Source: Acanthopleura granulata
Lineage: Eukaryota > Mollusca > Polyplacophora > Chitonida > Chitonidae
Assembly: GCA_016165875.1 (NCBI GenBank)
Contig: JABBOT010000004.1
Coordinates: 5,897,351-5,961,350 of the forward strand
Direction of reading: 5' to 3'
DNA length: 64,000 bases
Within the stretch, counting starts at the first letter, position 1. The number at the start of each line of letters is the position of its first letter. The notes below the pieces were generated by a model. The model saw nothing but the letters and a program-made list of their open reading frames with translations. It was not told the origin of the DNA and did no database searches. This document shows positions 48,660 through 60,159 of the stretch, one piece after another. The position numbers were made by a program, and so were the translations under genes.

Positions 48660-48673
48660 GGCTAATGACTTAC

Positions 48674-48712
48674 CAGCAGGAGAAATGTGAGGACTACAGG
48701 CAGCGCCACCAT
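48674..48712 (-). CDS. Candidate first coding exon (signal-peptide-like)
   Basis: Minus strand: ATG at 48712 opens 13 codons, MVALPVVLTFLLL, then a strong donor GGTAAGT right at the codon border. This is the classic look of a signal-peptide first exon. Downstream exons would lie to the left, but none is recognised among the open frames between 43 and 48.6 kb. It overlaps no repeat. It may be chance. Confidence 0.2.
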
Positions 48713-51700
48713 AGCTGAACTTAGTTTAAACTTTTGCTAACAAGGGTAATGAATTGAAGGTAATAGACGAATCCAGTGCGATATATAATGACCCAGTTTG
48801 TTGTCAGAGCCAAATTAACATGCGCAGGGTTGATGTGGCTGGGTAACGGAAATTTTACCATGTATAATGTTACGACAACGATCAATCGCCCGAAAAACGT
48901 TACTGATTTGTTTTGAAAGGTTTGCTCCACGAATTTAGTTTCTCACGTTTTGATAACAAAAGAGTCATATGTCATGATATCATCATGTCAAGGGGATCCT
49001 TGGAGTTTTTATTTTAGTGAGAAAAAGTCCTCCATCCGAGTTCGTGAAAAAAGTTTGCGTCAGCCCGAAATTAGCGAATGGGTGGTGTTGCCCGCAAAAA
49101 TCATTCTTTTTTATGTTCGCTTGACCGAATCACTGGAAATTCCAACATACTGTATCATTAAACAAAATAGTGTCTGTAAACAAGACTCAAATGTAACTGT
49201 CCATAAATGATTTGAGCCGTATTTCATCACTTAGTTAACTTGTGCTATACAGCGAAAAATGCATAATGGGACTTTAGGCCTCTCTGCCCATATAGAAGTA
49301 AACATTCCAGAGATGCTAACATACATCGCGGCAGTACACACTAAAACTGGAACTACTTCGGTAAATCGGTGACAATTTTGACCACCTCAAAAGTCCGCTT
49401 CTCTTCCAGACCACAATAATACAACAACACTGACAGCATCTACTGAAATAATTCAAATACATTATCACTGAGGACGTGTATGAACAATACAGGAATAGAT
49501 GTAGCAAATACGTAATACCTTAGTTACAAAATAAAGTATAAAAAACTACATCAGGAAGTATGATACCAGAGCAGAGAAGACAGATAAATTTACAGCAGTG
49601 TATATATGTAAGCGTGATCTAGACTGCCAGAGTCTGTTGGCCATTTCAAATAATGTCTGCATAACGCACAAGTTGAATATACTTCAATTCAAATCGTACC
49701 GCACTTCTCTCCCAGATTAAACTGGAAGACGAAGAGCTTTTGTACTATTTTCCTTGCTCGTATTCACACCTTTTGACATTGGTATAACAGTGCATAAAAT
49801 TTCAGCCCGATGGGTTAAACGTTTTGAGTAGAAGGTTTGTAAAGTTCTTTCTTTCAATCCAAATGACCGCCAATACACGTAACCACTCAGAAAAAATCGG
49901 TCAAGAGTGTCAAGAGTTTTCTAACCATTGCAGAATCTTGGTTTTTAAATTTGCTTTCCTTATCTTTGACAGTTTTTGAGATATTGGAGCTCAAAATGTT
50001 CAGACAGTAACAATGATAATCCTGTACCGATTTCAATAGGTGTCCAACGGGACGAGATAGGCCCCTTATTAGGGAGTCAATCTGTCTCCATGACACATTA
50101 CTAACTATTGCAAAAAGTTAATGCAAAACCTTTGGGAACCATCTGGTTCAGGCTTAATCTCCACCTGGGATGTTCTGTAGTTTTTTCTTAGCTCGTCATT
50201 GTTTCAAGCACATGAAGCTAGTGTGAAAAAGCCAAGGTGTACTGTTCTGTACACACCTGTTTGTGTAGCTCGCGAGGTAGACAAGATGTTTACCAAAGGT
50301 ACACAATTTGGTACACATTAGAAGTGTAGCTAAACACAATGGTATACTATGCATGTTCCTGTGCAAATTTGTTACAGTTGATGTCTACCTGTGCTGCACA
50401 TCTTGTGTGCATTTTGTACACAGTTGTCTGTAGAGTATATTTAGTGAGATTAAGCGTGTTTTTTACAATGCCTTTAACTACTTTAATAAACAACATCGGT
50501 ATCAAACCTGTTTACCTCCCATTAGTGAAGGAACCGACGATCGCAGCAAAAAAAAAAGGAAAACCAGGGAGTTAACGTTGCCGCCTTTCTTTTGTGAGGT
50601 ACTTCAGTTATCCACCATTACTGCAATCTTTTTCAGTTCTGCGAGCGTCATCAGCCCGATTTAAAATTCTCTCCCTTTTACGTTCCTGTAATCTCGAAAT
50701 TGTCTTGGAGAATAGGCGCTGCAGACTATCTTGAAATTACCAATATCGTATCTGTTAACAAAGTCAACATATCTAATGACTGTTCTTAACTCCAAGCCAT
50801 ATCTTTCCAAAGGGCAAGACGAGTATTTACATCATCCTCATTAAATTTGAGAATTGAACTACTATTACGAAATCTAAGTTATTCTCTATTCTAGACATAT
50901 GAAGGTGCATCATAACGTTTTCATATGTTTCTTGTCTATCTCTTTTTCTCAGTTTGCAAATCATCCTTTTAAGTTGCTTCTCACTGTTCATTCAACTTCG
51001 CTTTCTTCTTTTGCCACGGGATCTGATCTTCTCTAATTTCTTTTCTTACATTCCCCACTCTCTTTCCTTTCTCAGTGTTTATCCTCCTTTGGCCATTCCA
51101 TACTGTTCCAAATCAAATTTCAGTATCGCTTGATATCCTCCGTTCTCTACGCCCGTAATATCAAGAGCTTCTGGTAACCCAGTTTATTTCGGTGCAGTAT
51201 CGCGGATGATACCTGTAACAAGACAACCTGTAACGTTGAACAGACATTATGAGCAAATCAATCATCGACGACTGAAAAACTGCGGTATTGATTTTTGAAT
51301 GCTTCAAAGCAGTGAACGGTTCTTTATTGGTTAATTATGCTAATCTTAATATTCCTTCTTCCAAACCTATGCCCTCTACGGCGGCTTTCATGGATTGATG
51401 ACTGGTATAGTATCTTTCAGGCGGGCTTGTTGACATGTGCCGATTCTGTCATCAATTATAAATGATTTACGGTCTATTAGGTTCCATACAGCTCATGTTC
51501 TCTAGCACAGTTATGTTTCTTCAGTATATTTTACAAGAGCTTGAGTAAGTACACAACATACGAAAGCCAGCAATCTCGAGAACAACGGTCACTGGGACAG
51601 AGGACAAATATTTTGATGTCTTCTAGGTGACAGCGTTTTAACTTCCCTCATCAAGCCCTCTTTAATATCTGGGTGGCCAACTGGACTGGATAGTCAAGAG

Positions 51701-52089
51701 CAATTAATTCGTTATTCAGGTATTATTATTTTAAGGAAGCCCCAAATGTCTCATCTCCAGAGTAAATCACCAAACCGATAGCTGTTTCTGGGAGAATAGA
51801 TTTGTATCCTGCAGTCCAGTTTAATAATGTTCGTGCTTAGGCAACTCTGTCAACACTCAAAATGGCGATCAAGTTCCAAATGAAATATTTATGATTTACA
51901 ATGGATTGAGGTTTGCTTGACCGATCTTCCGAGATAACCCTTCATTTCATCGACTTTGCTCTGGGCCCTATATCTGTCAACCGAAATCCATCGTCAGCAC
52001 TGAACTACACATCAACAGTGACATTTAAGCGGATAGCGTTTATAATTAGAACATTGGGTTTCTTTCCCTACATTATAATCGCAGCTTCA
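48713..52089. other. Non-coding stretch, no gene recognised
   Basis: No recognisable exon. A block at 50235-50445 is dense in GTACAC/GTGTAC and GTGTAG words and may be a decayed foldback element. Confidence 0.5.
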
Positions 52090-52318
52090 TTTGAAATAGG
52101 GGTCGACTGACTAAATTGTTGGTATCGCTGGTAGGCCCCTGGCCAGGAATGTTCGGGGATCGAATCCCGATCTCGGCAATTCATGCCCCGTATTAAAGTC
52201 AGGAAGGGTCGAGGTTTACACTGGGTAGTCCGATTTCATCCTCTGACAGCCGAAGTATGAGTTCAAAGCATTTTTTAACACGGCATTAAAGAAAACTGCA
52301 AACAAATAAATAAACAAG
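52090..52318 (+). mobile_element. tRNA-derived SINE with well-kept B box
   Basis: GGGGATCGAATCCCGATCTC at about 52155-52174 is a near-perfect tRNA B box / T-arm. Downstream come a body, an AACACGGCATTAAAG block like the SINE end motif, and an AAATAAATAAAC tail. The A box is decayed. It does not fold as a whole tRNA, so it is not called as a tRNA gene. Confidence 0.5.
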
Positions 52319-53395
52319 TGACATTCACAACAATGAGGACAAGTCCCTCAGTGTGAAGAAGACTCATGTGGAAAAGAAGGAAGTCAAAAGTTTCCGTACA
52401 TATAACTGATTGTCATTAGATTTGTTAAAATTCGATTGGCAGGACATTTGTCATTACCTTCTTGAAAGACCGTGGGAACCATGACTAAGTAAGCGTATGC
52501 TTCGTCAGATAAATGGATACTGAGTAAAGAAATGGGCGAGAATCTATATGACAGGCTGTGCTGGGCTTTTAAGAAATATCAGTGCGCTCGTCTATATAGT
52601 GCACTTTCTAAAGATACCTCGATTATTTGGCGCAAATGTATATAAATGTATTATAATTCACGACAAGATGTTTTCACAGACTGGTATTTAGGTTGGGGTT
52701 CGGAGAGGAATCTAAATTTACATTATAAATGTGACTTGCTGCTCTTATAAAATCTTCCTGTATGAGGTTTCATAATGCAGAGATGCTCGTGTTGATTCTC
52801 ACCATGCTGTCTCGTTTTTGATAGAAGGAGCGATGTGCCGTTAACCACTTATGCATCTGGGAAGACTTGACTTTGGCAAGTTTAACTCAAGAAGAGGCTT
52901 CGATGCACAGATAGGGGTGGTGGTTTTATTCAAACATAAACCTAACCATAGTTAAATCAAATGAAATAATTTAAGAGGCACTATGTCAACAGCAAGGAGT
53001 GATATCACTGCAAACAGCAAGTTTGAAATCTACTTTCATCTCGATTTTACATGAAAGCCAAGAAAACATTCCTGCAATATTTAAAATTTCAATGACAAAT
53101 GTTGACATTTTACTGATGGTACGATCAGCGTGTCAGTCTATATAAATATTGTTGTGTAAGATGAGGCGTGATTTTGTACCAGTGTGTATATAGTACGACT
53201 GCCCTGACAACCCTTGTACCTTTTATACCCACGCGATCTACCTGTATAAATCACCCCTGAGTCTATTTTTATAGTGTTTATCTTAAAGGCGGAGGTTAGA
53301 AATCTGATCGTGCATTTTCTCAGCAAGCTGTAAAGGCCGTTAGCCGAGAATTGCATTTATAAGTGTGTTTCCCAAAAACTGCAGAGTGTAGGGCC
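52319..53395. other. Upstream region of the beta-lactamase-like gene
   Basis: AT-rich, no exon. TATATAAA at 53139-53146 could be a TATA box (implying a 5' UTR of roughly 220 bases), and a TTTATAAG string lies about 40 bases before the ATG. Neither is backed by other promoter signals. Confidence 0.3.
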
Positions 53396-53703
53396 ATGGA
53401 TCTGTTAGGGAAAGGATGGCTGTTTTTATTCTCCACTCTAGCCATATGTGTTGGAGATGTATTCACACCAGACCAAGTTCAAAAATTGGACATCTTTGTG
53501 AAAGATGTGATGACGTGTTCAGACTCCCCTGGATTCACTTTAACTGCAGTGAAAGGTAATGAGACTTTCACCAGAGGCTATGGAAAAAGAGATATCCCCA
53601 AAGGATTAAACGTAACAGAAGAAACTCTCTTCTGCATAGGCTCGGTCACAAAAGCCATGACAACAACTTTGCTGTCAAAGCTACTACCCACGAAGTTCCC
53701 AGA
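53396..53703 (+). CDS. Beta-lactamase-like exon 1: signal peptide and SxxK
   Basis: ATG at 53396 starts MDLLGKGWLFLF and gives a typical signal peptide. The same frame is open back to 53363 but with no ATG, and no better start is seen. The exon ends GA|GTAAGT in phase 2. It holds GFTLTAVKGNETFTRGYGKR (the first strands of the fold) and the nucleophile motif IGSVTKAMTT (Ser83, Lys86). Confidence 0.92.
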
Positions 53704-56700
53704 GTAAGTTGTCCATGTATAAAATATTATAATAACTTTAACAATTAACATTAACTTTCACAAAAAGTTTTTATTATCATTATTTGTTGATTTGTTAGGA
53801 ATTTTATTTTTAATACATGTATATATTATCGGTCAAGAACATCATTTACACTGTATCCAACTTGTTTCGCCACAGTTTGTTTCTCATATCGCATGGAGCC
53901 CGCTCAGCTAGCTTCACTCGCCTAGAAAGCGGGTCAGTCGTGAGATCTCTGGACTGATTGGCTAAAACTTTACATTCAATAGCCTTGTGTGGCAATGTGA
54001 GGCTGTGTGCTTGGCACATCCGTTACCTGGACGGCTTCAGTATGAGACATGTTCTCGCTATGCATTTTCTGTGTGCTTGAAACTACATTGAAACCCTCAG
54101 TCTTACTTCTTAGCGACAAGTGGCAAAATCGCCTTTTGTTATCGAGCATATATGACGGAAACTGGGATTCTAAAGTCCACTGTCCCTATCTGAATTCCCC
54201 AAATATTTTAAACTCACATAAAGTTCAAGAGCTTTTATCTCATATATCATGATAAATACCACATAAAGGACCCATTATCCAAATAGGTCGGAAAATAGCC
54301 TTTGCAAATCTCACCAGCATGCGTTACTTTATAACTCTGAAGTACAGCTTTTACTTAAGATTTGTGGGCAGCTGCACGAGTCACAAGGTTTTAGGATCCA
54401 TATTAATTTATTTGTATAAAATTGGTAGCCCAGTACACGTTTGAAATCGCATATTTTTCTCTTATTTATAAGTTCAATGTCGTAAATATAACCTTGCGCA
54501 ATAGATATAAGGCACAGATAAAAAGGGTATAGACTCACGCTGAACCTTTACAGATCCGTAACTGAAAATATTTCCATGTTTTATAATAACAAGACAACTA
54601 AAAGGAATCTGTTACTTCTTGTATGGTCTATTTTATACTTAAGTAATTAATTTATGGTGTAAAGAGTGTATGCTTGTCGTGTCTGAGAAGCTAAATAATG
54701 CAGGATGTTGTGTCGACGTTTTTCGCAGGAAAATGCAGGAAATACGACATTTTTCGCGCTAGCTGCATAATTCTTAAAAATTGATGTCATCATCTTTGAC
54801 ACTACTTCATTCATTTTCAGGATATCTAAACAATATACAATGTTCAGACTGATGTTATGATCTTGTCGTGTCTTGATTGAAAATGTACAATATTTTGGCG
54901 ATGCTATTGTTACGAACCCCGTCCTTAAGATATTGTTTTATATATTTTTATTTGTTTTGGCGCAACCGGGTCAGTGTACCACCTACATTTCCCCCCTGTG
55001 TATCTGATGGCCTGCACTGGAATTCAGTCGCGTGTACTTGAGGCTTTTGTGTTCGTCAGTTTCGTGTCACTGTACATAAAGCGTACATTCTGGAACGATA
55101 TACCCATATTGTAAACATGTTTATGAGCAAACCATCCAGAATTTTCTTTGCGTTAGTTTATAAATGCGAAGTTGTAAAGCTCGCAGTCTTCCACTTGATG
55201 GCAGTCATATTTACGTCCAGTTGAGGATTTTGCTGGGATATCGTTGGAGCTTGGTTTTCACGTCATTCGACATTCGTCATTTTATACCTCATTTTTCTGA
55301 CTTTACGAGCTTGTGTTTCACCACTTCCTATTTTTATGCAACGTTATTTTGGAGCATGTATCGCTTATTGTCTCTTTGTGCGATTACGTACATTTCATCC
55401 CACCTTACCCTGAAAAAGACCTGGTGTATATTTCTCTGGACTGAAACATAGATCGTTAGCTCGGCATTTTAGACGATATTGTCAACCCGTATGCCCTGGA
55501 AAGTTGCACTGGCCGGGAAGTTGGAGATTAAAACCATCGCAGAACAGTCATCCTTAGATTCGAGGATTTCAAAGAACTGTGGATACAGTATTAACATGGA
55601 ATGACTTGCGTTTGGAAGCCGGAATATTCCATCCGGATTTGGACGTTGTCATCAGTAAGAAACTATATATATTTTTGTATTTATCTCTATTGTTTAGTGT
55701 ATTATTGTCCGTTGTGCTATTTTTCTATTTTGTTCAAATATATGTATTGACCTTAGTCAAGCGTCTTCGTGTTTCTTTGTTTGATCTTGTATAAGAACTA
55801 CTGCTGTCTGAGAGTTGAACAAGCCATTTTTTTTATCCATTTTCCTCTCCCGTAGTGGTACCCTTACACTATCATTTTGTCTGGAAAAGAGACAAATGCT
55901 TTGTGCAGCAATAGCTTCAAAATAACGTTTCAGATTGCGAAACACAAGCTCAAAAAGTGCTAAGTCAGAAAAATGAAGTATAAAATGACGAATGTCGAAT
56001 GGCGTGAAAACCAAGCTCCAACGATATCCGAGTAAAATCCTTAAGTGGCCTAAATATGACTGCAATCAATTAGCTTTGTACATGCACACACACACACACA
56101 CACACATACTGCACTGTGCTCTTTACCTATCTCCAAGCTATGGAAGCTATCTGAGGCCATTATTATCTAACGCTATTCTAGTTCCTTCACCTTAAAACAC
56201 TGCCAAGCGACAACAAGATGTCCACAAAACGATGGAACGATGCTCAATATCGTTTCATTGCTCTGTTCCATCGTTTCGTTGTAATGTCACCCCATGAATA
56301 CTGCTGTGGCCAGAACTTTCACCTCTGATAATGATATTTGCCTTTTGACGAATATTTTGCCTCATGTCTGTCGTATGGTTTACTTGAATTTGTAGTTGTG
56401 ATTGACGGAATGAGTGATATTTCAAATATACTTTAATTCTTATAACATACTTGCTTAAAAGGTGTAATTTTAATTGTATATGTTTCACGCAATATAGCAT
56501 CTGACATGTACATTTTCGCACCACACATGCGGTCGCTTTGAGTTCAAGTTCTGCTCATGCTGGCTTCCTCTCCGGCTGTACGAGGGAAGGTCTGCTAGCA
56601 ACCCGCGGATGGTCGTGTGTTTCCCCCGGGCTCTGCCCGGTTTCCTCCCACCATAATGCTAGTCGCCGTCGTATAAGTGAAATATTCTTGAGTACGAAAT

Positions 56701-59700
56701 AGGAGTAATCAAATAAATTAGTAAAAGATATATCCTCTTATATATCTATGATACTTACACACAATTCTTTCTCAGTGTTGTATTTATTAAGTGCACGATT
56801 TCGATGGACAGGTCAAACTGGGACACCAAGGTCAAGGACATATTTGGAGATTCCTTCAAATTCGAAAGCACAGACCTGACAGAACATGTCACACTGAGAG
56901 ACATTCTCAGTCATAGGACAGGCCTCGTTAATGCCGATTATGCTCTCTTTGCTGGATATAACAGAACGATCACACGGAAAGACATGGCGAAGTAAGTCAT
57001 TCAGAGTCAGTTTAGAGGTCGCACACACCAAGAATTGACATCTTTGCCTTCTGTGTAAATATTAGGCAGCTCTTGTCTAAAACCAGTTGGAACAGCCAAG
57101 ATTTCATATTATGTAACACTGTGCAAGAAATCCGATTCCGATAGAAACTGCTGAAAGTGTTGGCTACATGCAGGTCTGTATGGTTACTGCAATATTAAAG
57201 CAATGTAATGTAATATTGATGAAAGCAAAAGGTCCACGATATCACTTGGCCCTAGCGTGAGTTCAGTATATGTCATGTATTTCGATTACTCAGTGCATAT
57301 TCGTTGAAACTTTCCTACACAAAAGCCATCTACATAAATGTACCTTGAATATTCTTACTATATGAACGTATTCTATTCAATGTCAGTACCTGGGACATGA
57401 ATACAACGCTTAATTCAAACACGTATTAAAAATTACAGGAAGATTCGGTACTTGCCGTCTTCCCAGCCCTTGCGGTACCGTTACGACTATAACAATTGGA
57501 TGTACTTCCTTGCCGGGTATGCCGCGGAAGTGCTAGCCGAGGGAGATGAATCCTGGGAAGATCTGCTTACACGGCACGTTTTAAAGCCCTTGGCAATGGA
57601 CTCTACCGCTGTAATGAAGGACCTTAACGAACTGGCGGCAAAGGCAGAGCTGGCCTTGCCCTATTTCTACTTCAATGGTGAATTCGTAAGACTATCTTCT
57701 GAGATGTTCAGGTGAGACCAGATGTAGTTAAATGTATTGGGCTCTTTTCATTGTAATTCTGGGTTCTGTAAATAACCAGGAATACCAGTCATGAGAAGAA
57801 ACGGGCAAAAAGAGATTTGAATAAGCATTGCTCTTTCTTAGTATCTGCGTTTCTTAAAATCATATCTACTATAGGAAAGTTCCCGGTTGCATGGTTATCA
57901 TTGTATAGTGTGCTTTCACGGTATATGGTATTATTATAATACTCTACACCTGCCGCACTTCCTTGGGTATTGCTGGAAACCCAATGAAACACTGTGTCTA
58001 GTATTGCACACATGGTGCATACTGTGAAAATAAACCACATAAAATGTTTGGTCTAAAAATGGAAAAGTCGAAGGACAGACGTGCATATATAGATTCCTAC
58101 ATTTACAGTCAATCTGAAAACAGTCTTTCAGGTAAAATTCAAGTCTAAAATATTAGCAAGGTATGTAGGAAATATCTATTTTTATCAGGAATGCGAGTTT
58201 TTGCTAAGTGGCTAAGATGCTTGTCTTTCGATCGCCAGGAAAGACGTGGCTTCAATCCCATTAATGATGGTACTTGTTGCTGCCTCGCTTGGCGCTTGAC
58301 ACTGAGAGGTCATAGCAAAGTAACAGGGCTGGTCGGCCCGGTGTGAGTATCACGTGACTGGGTAGGGGGTTATGTCTGGTTTCTTTTTTTCAATATGTCT
58401 TCTCTACCTACATGTCGTACCGTTTATTTTTCAATTTAGTATCTATCCAGTGGAATCCGCTGGTGCTGTGTGTTCATCGGCCAAAGACATGACTAACTGG
58501 TTGCAGTTTCTTCTAAACCCACGGAAAGATATCGTAAACGAAACGTGTTTTAAGGAGACCATGAAACCAATCCAACTGACGCCAGAACTGGCCACTGGGG
58601 GACTGAAGAGACCCACATTTCCAGTGGATGCCTTGGAGTTTGCGACCGGAATGGGCTGGTTTACTGGAGTTTATCGAGGTAACTAAGGCTTTCAGTCCAG
58701 CAAACAAAACCTTTCATTACTGATTTGTTGAATTATGTATTGAATTATATGTTGAATTGTGTGTTGAATTACATTAATTGAGTTGTTCGTTAAATATATT
58801 CACTGAAGTATTCGCTAAATTATTGATTTATCTATTAACATGTTCAACAGCACTCAAGCATGTTTAGGCCTAATGAAAAAGGCATCCCTGAAAAAAGATT
58901 CATGTTAAAAAAGCACACTTACATTCTGTGATTATACGAGGCTTGTGGATGGAATTATAGCTAAAACAAAATTCATTAAAGACCCGTAATATACCTATAG
59001 CCCATGCACCATTCGTTTGCTTTATATATACATTTATAGAAATTCGAAACGTGATTGACATTATTACCGGTAAAGTTAGATTTATCATCCTTATAACAGA
59101 AAGTTTGCCATAGAGCAGATTCATTTGCTCTCAAACTAGGTACACTTCCAAAACTGCGCCTCAGACCATTTAACAGATCACGTGATATAAGCGATAACGT
59201 CCACACAGTAAACATGTGTTTGAGCAAACTTGGAATTTGTGACTGTTGACTGCACTTGCGCAGATTGGGTTGTCGGTCTTTTCGGTCTCTTAGCACCGGC
59301 ACGGCAAAGTCACGCTCATTATATCTCCAGGGAAATTCCTCGAGTCGCGGTGAAATACAAATGTGTCCTACAAATAAAGATCGAATCTTCCGTTGAGAAG
59401 GTAGAAGTCCGTTACGTGAGAAGGCAGAAGTCCGCGTCATCGTAAAAGCCTACATGACCATGTGTATACTCTGTTTCAGGTCGGCATCTTGTACTTCACA
59501 GCGGTGGATTTTTTTCTTACACTTCGTTATTGTGGCTTTTCCCAGAGGAAGAAGTAGGCATTTTTGTCAGCACAAATGGACTAGCCAAACATAAGGACCC
59601 AAGACAAACTACAATGATGTACATGTCTGATTTATTGCTGGGCGAAACTCCATGGCTCAATACCACCACGGCTTGTTCATTCCCGGAACCATGGAAAGAA

Positions 59701-60159
59701 AACACACATAAAAATTCCAGCGAAATGAGAAGCCAGGAAATTCGTTCCAAACGCCCTCTGGTGGAGTATGAAGGGGTTTATGGAAACAGGTTCGTAGGTG
59801 ATATGAATGTGTTTATTAATACGACGGCTAATGACACTCTACAACTACACTTGGGCAATAATGTCCAAGCATTCCTTTATGCTACGCACGAAAAAGATGT
59901 TTTCTGGTCGAAATTTATTGGAAACATCTGGTTTTTGAACGAAGCCTATTCACTCCAAACGGGAACCTTCAAATTTACAGAGAACAGCAATGGACATATC
60001 TATAGCGTTGTCTCGTCGGACGCTGGGAAAGAATTTGTCTTCCGAAAAGATGTGCGATTTGCTGATACGTCATCTTCCAGTGATATCACATGTGCAATGA
60101 TTTACAAGAAGTTCACTGCAGTTTTCTTTATATTTTCTCTCTTACCTTGTTGCCGGTAA
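53396..60159 (+). CDS. Secreted serine beta-lactamase-like protein (gigasin-6-like), five exons
   Basis: Exons 53396-53703, 56812-56991, 57439-57711, 58440-58678 and 59480-60159 join in phase to 1680 nt, 559 residues plus TAA; all introns are GT-AG. Residues 1-20 are a signal peptide (WLFLFSTLAICVG). A class C beta-lactamase/penicillin-binding fold follows (about 27-375), with S83-V-T-K86, Y180-N-N182 and H340-S-G342 in the places of SxxK, YxN and the KTG-type motif. HRTGL at 137-141 is the usual family motif. The C-terminal part (about 445-540, YEGVYGNRF...DVFW) resembles the DUF3471 domain that often follows this fold. Several N-glycosylation sequons (N55, N72, N153, N287) and a hydrophobic C-end (FTAVFFIFSLL) after DTSSSSD suggest secretion or a lipid anchor. 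Animal relatives include LACTBL1 and oyster shell protein gigasin-6. Substrate unknown; likely a hydrolase or peptidase. Confidence 0.93.
55199..56068. repeat. Long inverted repeat in intron 1 of the beta-lactamase-like gene
   Basis: The left arm (about 55199-55378) and the right arm (about 55884-56068) are inverted copies of roughly 180 bases. Shared blocks include GGATATCGTTGGAGCTTGGT, TTCGACATTCGTCATTTTAT and GAGCTTGTGTTTC. The 500-base spacer is unrelated and has no recognised frame. Two inverted transposon copies or one foldback element; the transcript of this intron could form a long hairpin. Confidence 0.7.
56085..56106 (+). repeat. (CA)n microsatellite
   Basis: About ten uninterrupted CA units in intron 1, directly after the right arm of the inverted repeat. 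Confidence 0.85.
56227..56276. repeat. Perfect 12-bp hairpin
   Basis: AAACGATGGAAC (56227-56238) and GTTCCATCGTTT (56265-56276) are exact inverted copies around a 26-base loop, in intron 1. May be the centre or an end of a small foldback element. Confidence 0.65.
56526..56728 (+). mobile_element. SINE main family, intron 1
   Basis: From ATGCGGTCGCTTTGAGTTCA (B-box region) through the GGAAGGTCTGCTAGCAACCC body, TATAAGTGAAATATTCTTGA, and a short AATCAAATAAATTAG tail. Lacks the A box. It ends about 80 bases before exon 2, close to that exon's branch-point and acceptor region. Confidence 0.8.
56812..56991 (+). CDS. Beta-lactamase-like exon 2: HRTGL region
   Basis: Acceptor GATGGACAG, donor AA|GTAAGT; phase 2 on both sides. 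It encodes WDTKVKDIFGDSFKFES, the usual D-P-V-kkYLPeF-type segment in altered form, then VTLRDILSHRTGLVNADYAL, a strong signature of the family. Confidence 0.92.
57439..57711 (+). CDS. Beta-lactamase-like exon 3: YxN motif
   Basis: Acceptor AAAATTACAG, donor AG|GTGAGA; phase 2 on both sides. It encodes PLRYRYDYNNWMYFLAGYAA, in which Y180-N181-N182 is the YxN catalytic motif, then WEDLLTRHVLKPLAMDSTAV, the canonical 'l..pLgM..t' stretch. GC content is clearly higher than in the introns. Confidence 0.93.
58203..58372 (+). mobile_element. tRNA-derived SINE, second family, intron 3
   Basis: CTAAGTGGCTAAGATGCTTG (A-box region), GTGGCTTCAATCCC (B box), then CAGGGCTGGTCGGCCCGGTG and ATCACGTGACTGGGT. 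It shares the CAGGRCTGGTCGGCCCGRTG block with 36080-36208. The (ACAT)n tail is absent here. It ends about 70 bases before exon 4. Confidence 0.6.
58440..58678 (+). CDS. Beta-lactamase-like exon 4: SAGAVCSSAKDM region
   Basis: Acceptor TTTTTCAATTTAG, donor G|GTAACT; phase 2 in, phase 1 out. YPVESAGAVCSSAKDMTNWL matches the family's 'p.aaG.l.Sta.Dmarw' motif. The exon ends in FATGMGWFTGVYRG, the usual yGlGW strand before the third catalytic motif. Confidence 0.92.
58723..58775 (+). repeat. Degenerate 15-bp TTGAATTATRT repeat
   Basis: About four imperfect units of TTGAATTATGTA type at the start of intron 4. Confidence 0.5.
59480..60159 (+). CDS. Beta-lactamase-like exon 5: HSGG motif and C-terminal domain
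   Basis: Acceptor TCTGTTTCAG, phase 1 in, TAA at 60157-60159. It opens with RHLVLHSGGFFSYTSLLWLF: H340-S-G-G is the third active-site motif, followed by EEVGIFVSTNGL. A low-complexity linker (residues about 385-440, Cys400 region, sequons) leads to the DUF3471-like domain and the hydrophobic C-end. No clear AATAAA signal follows; ATTAAA near 60360 is a weak candidate. Confidence 0.92.

Noticed and set aside
52150..52190. tRNA gene, from the strong GGATCGAATCCC B box
   Set aside because: No matching A box or acceptor stem; the downstream SINE-like body and tail show it is a SINE head.
55164..56065. Two frames sharing the peptide LLGYRWSLVFT on opposite strands
   Set aside because: The shared peptide comes from the inverted repeat; no independent coding support.
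58976..59440. 154-codon minus-strand frame
   Set aside because: Lies entirely in intron 4 of the beta-lactamase-like gene, has mixed low-information composition and no motif.
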